Shown here: piece by piece, positions 1 to 12,100 of the stretch
Numbering within the stretch: the stretch's first letter is position 1
Layout of the letters: every line of letters starts with the position of its first letter
Assembly: GCA_946699065.1 (NCBI GenBank)
Contig: CAMPDV010000063.1
Coordinates: 788,501-852,500 of the forward strand
Origin: Loxodes magnus
Lineage: Eukaryota; Ciliophora; Karyorelictea; Loxodida; Loxodidae
Length of the DNA stretch: 64,000 nucleotides
Reading direction: 5' to 3'
Notes under the pieces: generated by a model
Database searches by the model: none
Seen by the model: the letters and a program-made list of their open reading frames with translations, nothing else
What the model was told of the DNA's origin: nothing
Position numbers and translations under genes: made by a program

Positions 1-212
1 AATTAAAGACCACCAAGAGTAAAAAATGTTTTTTCATAATAATAGCCTTCAGATATCCACAAAACCCTAATTTTATCACGATGCTTTTCTTCAAGCATTT
101 GGAACAAATTAGTGTTCTCTCTATAATATTAAGAAAAAAATCAGAATAATCAAAATTTTGTCCCGTCATTTGATTTTTTACTTCAATATTTATGACTTGC
201 ACCTTAGTTCAT
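1..212 (-). CDS. Partial unrecognised protein, N-terminal 70 residues
   Basis: This minus-strand frame starts at an ATG at 212 and runs off the left edge. The visible N-terminus is rich in aromatic and charged residues and contains WISEGYYYEKTFFTLGG near the edge. Two tryptophans close together (WLFW) are written TGA, which fits the code used elsewhere in the window. I do not recognise a family. The complementary strand is also open, as everything is in this code, but it reads less like a protein, with fewer acidic residues. Strand and start are therefore inferred from composition only. Confidence 0.4.
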
Positions 213-959
213 TATTTTCTACCCAATTTTGCTAATTTAAAATGCTTTTACTTTCTAATAAGAGGAAGTTACTAAAATCCCTATCTACTAAACTCTAAAG
301 TTTATCCTTTCTATTGATTCAATTTTAATTTCTCTTTTTAAAGTATAAAACTTATTATATATAATAAAGATATATAACTTTAAAAAGCGGAACTTTTTAA
401 ACTGCAGGTGAAGCAGATACTTTATATGTTTATTTGGAAACAAAAATCTATAAAAGAAATGTATTGAGCTAAAATGTAGGAATTATACAAGATGCTAATC
501 TAATTAAAATAGAAAAGTTAATAAAGCTACAAATAAAATTTAAAATACTATATAGAAAAAGTATACTAAAGTATTAAGATAAAATCATTCAAGTTAAATA
601 AAATTAAAAGAGCTCTGCTTTTATAAAATAACCATATTAAGAAAGAATATAGCAGAAATGGGTAAGGCTAATAAAAAGTAATTAATTTGCAGGTCTTAAT
701 TTGTATTAATATGAAAGTAAATCTAGTTTAATGATAATTACAAATCTTAGATAAAAAGGAAAAATCTTTTTATATTTTGGTATTAATAATAACTAAACAA
801 TTTTTTAAATCTAAGTAGTCTACAAGATCTAAAAATAATAAAAGTATGATGCAAAAGATAGAATTTTCTAATTTTTTTATAGAAAGTATAATTGGCTTAA
901 TGAAATAACTAAATATAAAGCTTCTCTTAATTTTAGAATTACACTAAAAAATGTTTACT

Positions 960-2900
960 AAGTTTGCTTTATTAGCTTTAATGAAATAATATTGACTTTT
1001 AATAGTAAATAAATATTACTTTAGTATTTTACGAAATCATTTTTAAAAGGTTTATTTATGCTAAAGATTTAAATTTTGTCTATTATTTAAACTCCTCTTT
1101 AGTTCTTGGTTTTTATAATCCTACAAAGTTTAATTTCTTAAAGATTTTAATAGAAAAACTCTATATTTAATAAACTTTCATGGATTCCATTATTAGTTTC
1201 CTTATTAATTTTAAAACTAAGTTAATCTTTATCGAGTACAGCTATTTCTTGTTTAAGTAATTTAACTTTTATTTATTCTGAATAGTTTACTATTTTATAA
1301 TAAATTACCTCTTATATTAAATGAAGTATCTTATATATCCTATTACTATTGATATTTTTCAGATAGATAACAAGATATTGGAGGTAAGTTTGAAAAGATA
1401 TTTAGTGTATTAAACTATCATAATTATTTTAATCTTTATATAAATCACTTCATAACAAATATCCTTCATACTTTTCGCTTTTTCTTATTTCCTTTACATT
1501 ATTACTATTTCAATATTTAACTTCAAATATAATGTAATAAAATCCAGTTCTTAGATATATAACTCTATTTTTATTTTAGTTTTGGCTAGATATTATAGTT
1601 CTAAGGTAAAGTTAATTTTTCAACTTGTTGCTATAAGATTTTTCTTTAATCTGTTCTAATCTTTTTTAGCACTTATTTAGTTCTTTTTTACTAATAGCAT
1701 AACTCTATGTTATTTAAGATTTTTATCTAGTTATATATTTAATAATTCATTTGGAGTTAACTAAAACTATTTTTTCCCTTTATCAAAAACAAAAATTCTA
1801 GTAATAAGCTTCTTTGCTTTGATAGAGTTGAATTTCTAAAATTACTCCTAGATATATTTGCTTAATATTCCAAAGAGAAGTTCATATCAATCTATATTTT
1901 CTCCAACTGAAATAACAATTTATTTCTAAGGATATTTCATGTTAAGTTTAATATAAATAAAGCTTAATAAATACTAAGCAATAATCACTCTTTTGTAAGA
2001 TTAAGTTATCTCAGTATTGCTAATCTCCCTACTAATGAAAAGTTCTTATAATTACTATTATGTTACTTATTTAATAGCAAGCTAAAAAGTTACTTATAAC
2101 TATTGGTCTGAATAAATTACTATTAATTAATCAAGAAATTCAGCAAATTTCTCCTTTCAACTTACTTGCTATTTACTAAAGTAGTCTTTCCATTGACTTT
2201 CTTTAAACTTCCTTACCTTAGTTAAAAGTAAGATATTGAACTTAACTTGATTTAATCCTAAATATCTTAATAGTAAAAGATAAAGTGGATTATTTAAAAT
2301 AATAGTAGTATATTATAAAGGTATGAAAATTGCTTACTAATGGAGTAGCTAATTTAATCTCTAATACAACTAAAAATGAAAGGAATTGTCTGCTTAACTA
2401 ATTAAGTAAGCTACTTAGTAAAATAAGCATAATAAATAAGACTATTAATATCCTCTAATTAATATCCCAATAATTAGCTTATACAGTTGTAGGTTCTAAT
2501 CTTAAATAGTAGTATTTTAATCTAAAGGAAATCCTTAAAATAGACCTTTTTAAGATACTTGCAAGCAAATATTTTTAAATTTTCTGCTTAAGAAGAAAGA
2601 TTAAATTTTTATTTTTATTCTTTAAAATTTAATTTTAGCATCTAATAATTAAGCTAAGTTAGACTTCAGAATCAAATTAATTAATAATAGAAAAAGTTGG
2701 AAATGCTACTAGTGCTTATAATTATATTGAATCTTTTGATTTTTAAGAAGAGCTTATTTGTAGTAGCATCATGCATGATATGATTTATAACTTATAATAC
2801 AAAGATCTTAGAGAAGGATCTTTCTAAATCTTAGAAGAAAAAGTTTATTGGTTATAATTAAAGATGAGTACTATATACTAAAATAAACAGATAAAAGAAA
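960..2900. repeat. Diverged duplicate segment, copy 1
   Basis: This resembles 10190-12600 with many substitutions and indels; well-matched islands include 1981-2010 with 11345-11370, 2189-2230 with 11629-11670 and 2395-2530 with 11815-11960. Both copies are open and protein-like on the plus strand (KISIINKTINILQLISQQLA in this copy), in frame with the region before gene A. Substitutions in the better-aligned parts do not concentrate at third codon positions of that plus frame, so coding strand or functionality is not settled. Confidence 0.75.
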
Positions 2901-5900
2901 ATAATTATAGTTGAATAGCATTACCTTTATATAAATAATAAAGAAAGTATAATCAGATACTTAGTATGTTATAATAAGTTTTAGTATCTTTGCTATTTCA
3001 GTGTTGCCTTGTAACAAAAAAGGCAAATCTAAATTAAAGGAATATAATAGCAATAGCTTCAATATTCAGTAATGTTATAGCAAAAAAGCATAATGACTTG
3101 GAAAAAGTAACGCAAGATAAGCTAAAAATAAAAGTGTATTTAAATCAAAAATCTCTTAGTTTCAATCATTTTTGCTATATATCCCAATCAAAAATTTTTT
3201 CATTAAGTTCTTCTTCATCTAAGGAATTCAATTAGTTTTATTTGAAAATCTTTAAACAAATTTTTAGTATTTCCTTGTGAAAGATGCTGGAATTTTTCAG
3301 TAATTTAAATACTAGTGTAGATTTAGCTTATTTAAATTTGGGAGTATAAAATTAATTTTTAGTAATTTACCTTGCAATTATCACCAAATAATAATTCATA
3401 AACAATATATAAGGAATCTTTTGCATAGCCAGTGCATTAGAAAATATTAAACCAACAATTAAATTAAAACTTCAATATTAAAATTGAAAAGATTGGATTC
3501 TAGTAAGATTGGCAAAGAACTAATCCTTAATTTCCATCTGAAGAGTAAGCAATGAATAACAATTAATCATAAATGGGATAAAAATTGGATGATATTAAAA
3601 ATAGTTTAATTTAATCCTTCAAATGTTTTAATTTTAGTCTTCTCGGTCCTAGTATAAATTAAAAACAATTGTAAGAAAAGTATAATTATAATAAGAAATT
3701 ATTTAAGACTCAAAGGATAACAGAGAAGTATACCTCTGAATATTGAAGCATATAAGCACAAAAAAATGCTGTTATGAATGTCAAAAGCAGCATCATTATC
3801 AAAGCAGCTAATTAAAATCTTAAATTTATGAAAATAATAAAAAAGAATAATAAAATTCCTTTTTTAAATATGATAAACTTATCAAACATTAATATAAAGG
3901 AAAAACTTCATAATAGTAAATTTAGAAATTCTAAAAATGCCTTTTAGATTTAACAATTTTAACAATAAAAGGCGAAATACAAATAAGACCGTTTGACTAA
4001 CTTAGGCTAACAATAGCATTAGAATAAGAATAAGGAGAGACATTCTGAATAAATTTGGATGAAAAGGTAAATATTTAAATATAAATTCCTTTTGAAACTT
4101 TTTAATTTGATTTTTTAGCTTATACACGAAAAAGTTTAAAAAGTGTAATATCATTACTTCACTTAATAAAAGCCTAGCATAAGAAAATATTTAAAAGAAT
4201 TGAACAATAAATTAAATATTTTATTAATTAAATAAAACTCTTCTACTATAAAACTATGATTAATTACTAGAAATAAGACTTAAGAGTTTATCAAATAACA
4301 GAAAATAACATTTAAATAATTTACTGTTAAAATTGGTTTAAAAAGAGAGTTTTTTTAATTATTTATAAAAATAGAGAAAGATCAATTTAATTACGTTTTC
4401 TAAAACAAAGAAAAATTCTAGAACCTTATACTTAAATATGAGGGCTTTAGTGTGATCAACAAATGATTTTCTTACAATAGTTTAGAAATGTTAGAAAAGT
4501 CTCTTGAGCATGAAGTTGAGTAAGAAGATATCGCAAGTAAAACTCTATGATTATCGTTTTTTAAACTTGACAATAAGGAGGTTTTTGTAAACATTCTTAT
4601 ACAATTTTTCCACCTCTTTTGTACAGAGAATGGTAATATTAATAAGGAAAAGGAAGAACAAATTTAATAATTTTTGAAGAATTAGCTAAGTTAGGTTAAC
4701 GAAGATAAAGGATCATAAAAAATAAGCCTAATTAACTAATAATGATAAAGAAACTTTATCTGTCAGAAGCAAATAGAAGTAAAAATAGACGAATTCTTAA
4801 TGTCCTAACTTGATAATAAAGATACTTCCTTATAAGCTGAAAAGGAAACAATTTCTGTTTTTATTTTAGGAAAGTAAGGATGTAAGTTTTTATAAGAATT
4901 CCTAAGTGATAAAAAATGAACTAAATGCTCCTAAAATGAACAAGTAAATGTATACTAGTGAAATAAATACTAAATAATTGATATCAATAACATAAAGCAA
5001 ATCTAGAAATATATACAGAAAATATCTATCTAAAATTAGAAACTCAAGTTCCTTTACTGTCTACAAAGCCACTAAGTGAAAGAAGATACATAACTTACTA
5101 TGCTTATTAAGACTTATGGTGAATAGATTCTAGAAAGTACTCTTTTTGTTTTATTTGATACTGAAGAAGAAAGTTTGAAGAATGTATCTAAAGAATTAAA
5201 AGAAATGACTGAAGATTAAAATTCCAACCTTAACCTACTATCTTGGAATAATGAGAAATAACATTCTTAAAACTAGAATATAATAGCTTAAATAATTCTT
5301 AGGGAAATGAAGTCTTATAATAAACTTCATTCTACTAACTTATAAACTCTAAGTAAAACAGAAGAATCATAAGAAAATAAAACTAATATAAAAACTAAAA
5401 GAGTTATAGTTTAATAGCTTGAGAGTCTTTATAATAAAGCTTATCAAAACTATATAGTAAAAATACCTTTTGAAGAATTAGGATTTACAAATATTAAATT
5501 AGTTCGTGTCATAAGTGTAGGCAGTCTATGGATAGAGTTTTACTTATCGGCTTAGGAGATAAAAAGCAATGATTAAATATGACTAAAAATAGAAATGTAC
5601 AAAAATATAGAATAAACTGCTTTAGTATATTAAACATAAAGGAAATAAAAGAAGGTAAATAGTGAATAAATGATATAATATAAGCATTATAAAGACTTAA
5701 GTAACGAATCTACTTATATTCGTATTTACTAAGAATAAAAATCATAAAACTCCTAAAGTTTATTTCCTCTAAAGTAAGTAATAGAAACTAAAAGATCTTA
5801 AGAAAATATAGTAAGTAGTAGTCAGCTAGAAAGTTTACTATACTAAATAATGAGATTTGGATTAAACTTAATAAAATAGAATTAGTTTGTTAGCTTAAGT

Positions 5901-8417
5901 TTAGACTCTATTTTAGTAAATGAAGAAATGAATAAAGTAAAGTTTTATTAGCAACCAATTTAAATGAAACTACTATAAGAAAATCATATTTTAATATTAG
6001 AAAATAACTTAAACAATTATCAATACTTTCCTTTAGAAACTTTAGAACAAATTATATCTAATCAAGCATTTTATGACCAAAAAATCTAAGAATAGTAACT
6101 CACTAAGCTAGTTTAAAACTTAATACACTAAGAAGAACAAAACTATTATGAAATTAAGAACTAAAAATGATAAAGAGCTGAAGAATAATAAAAATAGGAA
6201 AATAAAGATTATTAGTACTTAGATAGTTTATTTTAAAAATAGTAAGAATAGAACAATTAAAAATTAAGTTTTAGAAAGCTAGTTGAAACATTCATTGCTT
6301 AATGTAAATATTTAGATTAGCAACAAAAGCAAGAACTTTAATAACAGTTATAAGAACTCGAATTTAGTATTAAAATTTCTTAAACGTAAGAACAAATAAT
6401 TTAGAAAAATCTAAAATAAGTGAAACAATAACAAGCTTAATAAAGTTAAAAGAAAAAATGTATTTCAATATACAAAAAATTTGAAACTACTTAAAATAAT
6501 ATAATAAATGATATTAGTATCTAATAAAGCATAAACAACAATGATAATTTCATAAAAGAGTAAGATTTAATAGAAACTTTTTAGTAAGTATAAGAAAAAG
6601 AAAATTAAGAAGATTAAGAAAATTAAGAAGATTAAGAAAATTAAGAAAATTAAGAAGATTAAGAAAATTAAGAAAAGATAAAATCTCTATTCGAAAGATT
6701 TACACAATCATAAAACTAATACAAATAAAATATTTCTATTAAATGCAAAGATGATCAATAAAAATAGTCTAAATACCTGTCCTAACACATTATTCTGTAA
6801 ACTAAAACACTTAAAAATTACTATGATAAATATCAGAAAAGTAATAACAAAAAACTTATAAAGGGAATCGTTTAATTCATATTTAACTAAAACAACTTCT
6901 AAAACTATTTAAACTAACAATTTAACTAACTCATAGCCAATAACACCTTTACTCTATAAACTACTTAGGTAACAGAAGAATCATTTATCTTAAGCTATAA
7001 ATGCAGACTCTATAACTACTTCAAGTAACAAGCCAGAGATTTCTAACTCAACACTTTCTAACTATCTACTCTTGCTATCTACTTAGAAAGAAAAGGTTTA
7101 TAAGAGTACATTGATAACTACGCTCTTGTGATTCCTTTTAGTTTCTTACTAATTTTATAGTTGTTTAGCAATAGAAACTTTGAGACTTATTAGATATACT
7201 AGGAAATAGCAAATAATGGAGGATTTAGTTTACTGTTTAACTGGTATATCTATAGTATGATAGAACATAAATAAGCTATTTAAATAAGTTCTTACCAAAT
7301 AAACTAGAAATATAAGCAACTAATCTCCTTAAGTAGACACTTCTAATCTAATCACTAACTACTTAACCTTAATACTGCTATTCAAATATCTAAATAACTT
7401 CTGATAGACTAATCTGATTCACTTGATTTCAATATGAAAGTAAAGATGCAAAACATTGATAATGACTATATCTATCAGATTATTAGTAAACCTTAAATTT
7501 AAGAAATTATATAAGCAGTTTAGAGAGGAAATAAAATAGCTTTCGTTAATAGCAAAAGATAAGACTTTACTACTTATTGAACTAATGTAAACCTATTCGA
7601 TAGATCAGTTTTACTCTCTAAATAAGATGAGATTGTAGCTAAGTAGTTAGTTAAATAACTTCTAAATATGGTTAACTGTGGATTAATTCCTATTACCTTA
7701 CTAAAGAAACAAAGAATTTACTTTCCATTCGAAGAAAATTCATCAGAAGAGAAGCAAAACTAAAAGTTAGACTATTGGTAGAATAATCATTAGAATGATG
7801 TGTTATGTATAGATGTGAAAGAACTTTAGGAGTTATAGATGTTATACAATAACCTAAAGAAGACATTTTAGTAAAAGAAGTCAGCTATTTAGACTCTTTC
7901 GTATAATAAAGTTTTAATGCTTTCTTCTGAAAACATAATTCAAGAAAATGGTTATGTAAGTTATTTTTATTTATAGAAATCAAGTATAGAATCTGATTCA
8001 AATTAAGACAGTAAAGAAAGTCCTTTATTGGAATAGAGAGGTTAATAGTACAATTAGGAAGATATAAACAAGGAAATGTATAAAGGTCTTGTGGATTAGT
8101 TAGGCTTTCTTTTTTCAAATGGGGATTTATAGTTGTAGCGTAGAACTTATGGACTTAATATAAATTAAGAAGAAAGTAAATAAGAAGATTTATAAAATAA
8201 AATTTAGAATATTTTAACTCCTAAAGTAAATTGATAAGTGCTTCTATCACATGAAGGGTAGCAAAACATATCTAATACAATGTTACAAGATCAATCATCA
8301 TTGCTAAATTTTATGGGGTTTGCTATTGATATCTAAGGATTTAGAGAAGTCTAAGAAATTTTACCTTCTCCATCCATTTAGGAAGGACGTCATGATTTAC
8401 TTTCAGGCTTGCGCTGA
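960..8417 (+). CDS. Giant multidomain paralog A (pseudo-GTPase/pseudokinase family)
   Basis: The main frame from 4488 to the TGA at 8415-8417 is 1310 codons with TAA/TAG as Gln and a few TGA as Trp. In order it shows a helical N-terminal part (HLFCTENGN), a region resembling AIG1/GIMAP GTPases (ISVFILGKQGC, where a P-loop would be, then LTMLIKTYGEQILESTLFVLF), a degenerate kinase-like region (IKLVRVISVGS, then LSLDSILVNEE), a Gln/Glu coiled coil with ENQEDQ repeats, and an unrecognised C-terminal region. A 16-nt GT-AG intron at 4395-4410 would join this frame to an open upstream frame that stays protein-like back to about 1800. A further frame change lies between about 1090 and 1800. The gene may begin as early as about 426; the true start is unresolved. 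The C-terminal tail (8118-8417) differs from B, C and D. Domain calls are by eye. Confidence 0.5.
4145..8115 (+). repeat. Direct long repeat, copy 1 (core of gene A)
   Basis: From about 4145 this sequence matches 13965-17875 almost base for base, apart from a replaced cassette at about 6325-6530 and a different number of ENQEDQ codon repeats at 6600-6680. The match ends abruptly near 8115, where the C-terminal tails diverge. The identity is by eye, not computed. Confidence 0.9.
6598..6677 (+). repeat. Short tandem repeat coding ENQ/EDQ
   Basis: Tandem 9-nt units (GAAAATTAA or GAAGATTAA) encode Glu-Asn/Asp-Gln. Copy number differs between paralogs: about nine units in A, two or three in B and C, and three or four in D (31138-31170). 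This suggests slippage inside the coiled coil. Confidence 0.85.
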
Positions 8418-9150
8418 GAGGTAAAATAAATTTTTTTATTTATGGTATTATTTATCTTACTTAAAAGGAAATAATTTTGGAAGTAAGCTACTAAGATCTT
8501 TTAGAGAATATAGTATTTTATCCTTAAAATCCTTTTTTTAAATAAATTTATATTTATTATAACTTGAAATGCTTCTAAAAATATTAGTTAGTTTATTTCC
8601 TTCTTTTTCAAACTAAATGGTCTTTATAAATAAAATCTAAAATTTGGTTATAGAGATATTTTAATAGCATGTATTAAGTTTATCTACAATTATATTAATT
8701 CACTGTTAAAAGTGTAGCCAGTTTTTTACTTGAAGTAAGATTTCTCTATAAAATCGTCCTATATTTGTTTTTTCTATAACTAAGTTAAGTACGAATTAGT
8801 AAATTTATATGAGTATTATTTAATTTGGTTCATTTTATCGTTTAAATCTTCCTAAATCGAAATTTTCTAGTTAGCTTCCCATTTTTTTCTTTTTAAGTAT
8901 AATTTCAACTAAATTAATAAACCTTATATCAAATAAGTAAAATGCTCTTAATTTTCGCTTTTATATTTTAGTTTGAAGTTGCATTCTTAAACTATTTATC
9001 AGTATTAAAGTAACATATCAAGTAAGTTTAACTAAATAAAGACTGCTGATTATATTTGCTATTTGAGATAATTTATCATTGATAGTAGAATTTAGAAATA
9101 AGGTAGTTACACCATCAAACCATTATATTTTAAGCTAAATTCTATTTTTT
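8418..9150. other. AT-rich stretch, nothing recognised
   Basis: Low-complexity AT-rich sequence between the end of gene A and the first coding-like sequence of the gene B segment. I see no RNA gene or convincing frame. Confidence 0.4.
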
Positions 9151-12100
9151 ATGCTAAAACTAAGTTAGATTTTTCACTTTTTAAGTAAAGACTGAAACTT
9201 GGAGTTAAATTCATTTTTAAGTTTTTCTGACTAAGTTGTTTCTAAGCTAAAAAGAAGATTATATGTTGCTTAAGGATCACTAAATTAACTCGATAGCTAT
9301 AAAGATTTTATTAGCTTCTTACTAATAAAATAAAACTACCAGTGGAAAATAATGATAAACCTGCATATTATGAGAGAAAGATTGCTCTTTCAATTATAAA
9401 ATATAAAGACTAAGGAAAATGGTAAAATTTAGAGGAATGTAATTATTTAGCTTAGTAATAATAAAACATAATACTCCTTCTAGATATTGGAGTAAACTCT
9501 AGCACATCTTCATTAGTATATCTCAATATCTTTATCAAATTACCATAATAATAGTGCTATACAGTGACTCCTTTCCATGTATTTCTTAAGGATAAACTTT
9601 TTGATATCTGCTTGTCAAATCAATTTCTTAGTTGAATTAAAAAAGAGTATAGCACAATATCTCATAAATCAAAAGGTAAGTTATCAATTCATATATATAA
9701 TTGACTTTATATATGTCAAAGAAAACAATCTGGAAAGAATCCAAATTTTGAAATTGCTAATTTAAAAGAGCCAAGAAAAATATTAGGCTTTCTAAATAAC
9801 TTTAAAAAATCATTCAAATGTTTAGATGTTAAAATAAAAATCCTAGCTAATTTAAATTATAGCAGAAAGTAAATTAATTAATTAATAGGAAAATATCTGA
9901 AGAAGCATTCATCATGCAATAATATTAGCTAAAAATAAAAAGAAAGAAAATCTATTTTAATCTCATTTAAAAAGCCTAGAAAAAGAAGGAAAAATTTTTT
10001 TCTAGTTTGGTTCAGTTATATATAAACAGCTTTCTTGGAAATTTAGCAATCAAAAAGATCTAAAAATTAATGAAAATTGGATTTAAAAGACTGAAATATC
10101 TTAAAGTTTTGATAAACAAAGGCAAAGCTTATTTACTTAAGTAATAAGTATTAAATTTCTTTTAATTTAAAAAATATACTAACAAATATTTTAAGTTTGC
10201 TTTGCTAATCTCAATGAAGAATTTATTTTCACTAAATACTTTAAAAGTTTTGATTATATTAAAGATTATTACTATCTCTAATATTTAAGCTCTTCCTTAG
10301 TTATTGGTTTTTATATACCTACAAAATTTAATTTCCTAAAAGACTTTAAAACTACTAAATTTCCATCAAATCTCTTTAATATTCAATTTTACTTCCTTCT
10401 TAATTATTTAGAAACTTAAATGAATCTTTATTGAGTAAAGCAAAAGATGCGTTCTTTAGGAAAATTTTAAGTATTTAAGATAATAAATTACGCACAGAAT
10501 TAAAAGACCTTGGAAAACAAAAAAATGCAAATCATTAGCTTAGGATTTTACAATCAAGTCTAAATTAATAAACAATATAGAATAGCATTTGAAGATTAAT
10601 TATTCACTGACGTCCCTTTTTTTCTTTTTTACGATATAATAAATATTTTGAAGTAATTTATGAGATTTAGATGATACTAAATGATTACCAAAGGCTAATA
10701 ATTTGATTACTTAAGAGTTGTCTATTTTATAGAAGATTAGCTTCAAATAATAAACTAAGTATCTATTAAGCCTTATACATTTTCAGATTAATAATAAGAT
10801 ACAAAAGATATTTATAAAAAGATATTCAGATTACTAGAGTAACGTAATAAATCTAATCTTCATTTATCTATCTTTTATTAATTTTATATTGCAGTTTGAT
10901 TATCTAAGATATTACTTGCCAACAGTTTTATTATTATTATTAAGTTAATTTTATATTTTAAGTTTTTGCTTAAATTTATAGTTCTTAGATGAAATTAATT
11001 TTTCAATTTGCTACTTTAAAATCAAATTTTTAAACTCGATTATGCTTTTTATCCCTTATGTAATTTTTTCGATTGAAGGCTATACTCTATCTTGTTTAAG
11101 CTTAGTAACTTGTACTAATATTTAATACTCCATATGGATTTAGCTTAAATTATTTTAATTTTCCTCATTTAATTTAAAAGATAAAATTCATAAATTATTT
11201 ATTCACTTTGATAGAATGTAATTCCTTTAATACCTCCAAATGCGTTTAGATTAATAAGCCTAGGAGATATTCATCTCAATCTCAAATATAATTAATTTTT
11301 ATTTCCATTGATATTTTATATTAACTTATATAAAAATAGCTTACTAAGCACTAAGCAATAATCACTCTTTTGTAGGATTAATTATCCCAATTCTGTAATC
11401 ACACGAATAAAGGATAAGTTCCTTTATTTCCATTTGCTACCTATTTCTTTGTAAGTTAAACAGTAATTAGTAACTTTTGATCTTAGCCAATTACAACTAA
11501 TAAAATAATTAGAATGAGTGAATTTCTTTTTTCAACTTACTTATCAACATTTATAGTTGTAGATTCATCATAATCTCTTGAAGCTACTCAACTTTTAATT
11601 ACCTTCATCTAATTTAATTTTAGCCTTTCCATTGACTTTCTTTAAACTTCCTTACCTTAGTTAAAAGTAGATAATTAACTTAGCTTAATTTAACCTTAAT
11701 ATCTTTAAAGTAAGAGATAAAGCGGGACATTACAAATAATGGTAAGAAATTATATATAGATTGGTTACTCTTAGAGTAACTAACTTAATGTCTATTAAAC
11801 TATAAAAGGAAAAGAATTGTCTATTTAACTAATTAAATCAGCTACTTAGTAAAATAAGCCTAATAAGTAAGACTATTTATAACCTCTAAACAATATCCCT
11901 ACAATTAGCTTATATAGTTGTAGGTTCTAATCTTAATTCTATCTTAAATAATAATATTTTAATCTAAAGGAAATTATGACCTTCTTAAGATACTCATAAG
12001 CAAATATTGACAGTTATATATCCTTTAAGAAATGTAAGTTCATAATACTGTGTAGATTAACAAATTAGAAACTTATTTAAATTAACAAAGCTAGATCAGA

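Noticed and set aside
3090-3537. Minus-strand frame from ATG 3537 (MEIKDQFFANLTRIQ)
   Set aside because: The plus-strand frame that continues into gene A is uninterrupted here and protein-like, so this looks like its shadow.
7885-8118. Minus-strand ORF of 77 residues under the standard code
   Set aside because: It is antisense to gene A, repeated in the other copies, and opens only because the sense strand uses TAA/TAG for Gln.
9577-9765. Plus-strand ORF starting MYFLRINF
   Set aside because: It is out of frame with the better 9320-10073 reading and has a random-looking hydrophobic composition.
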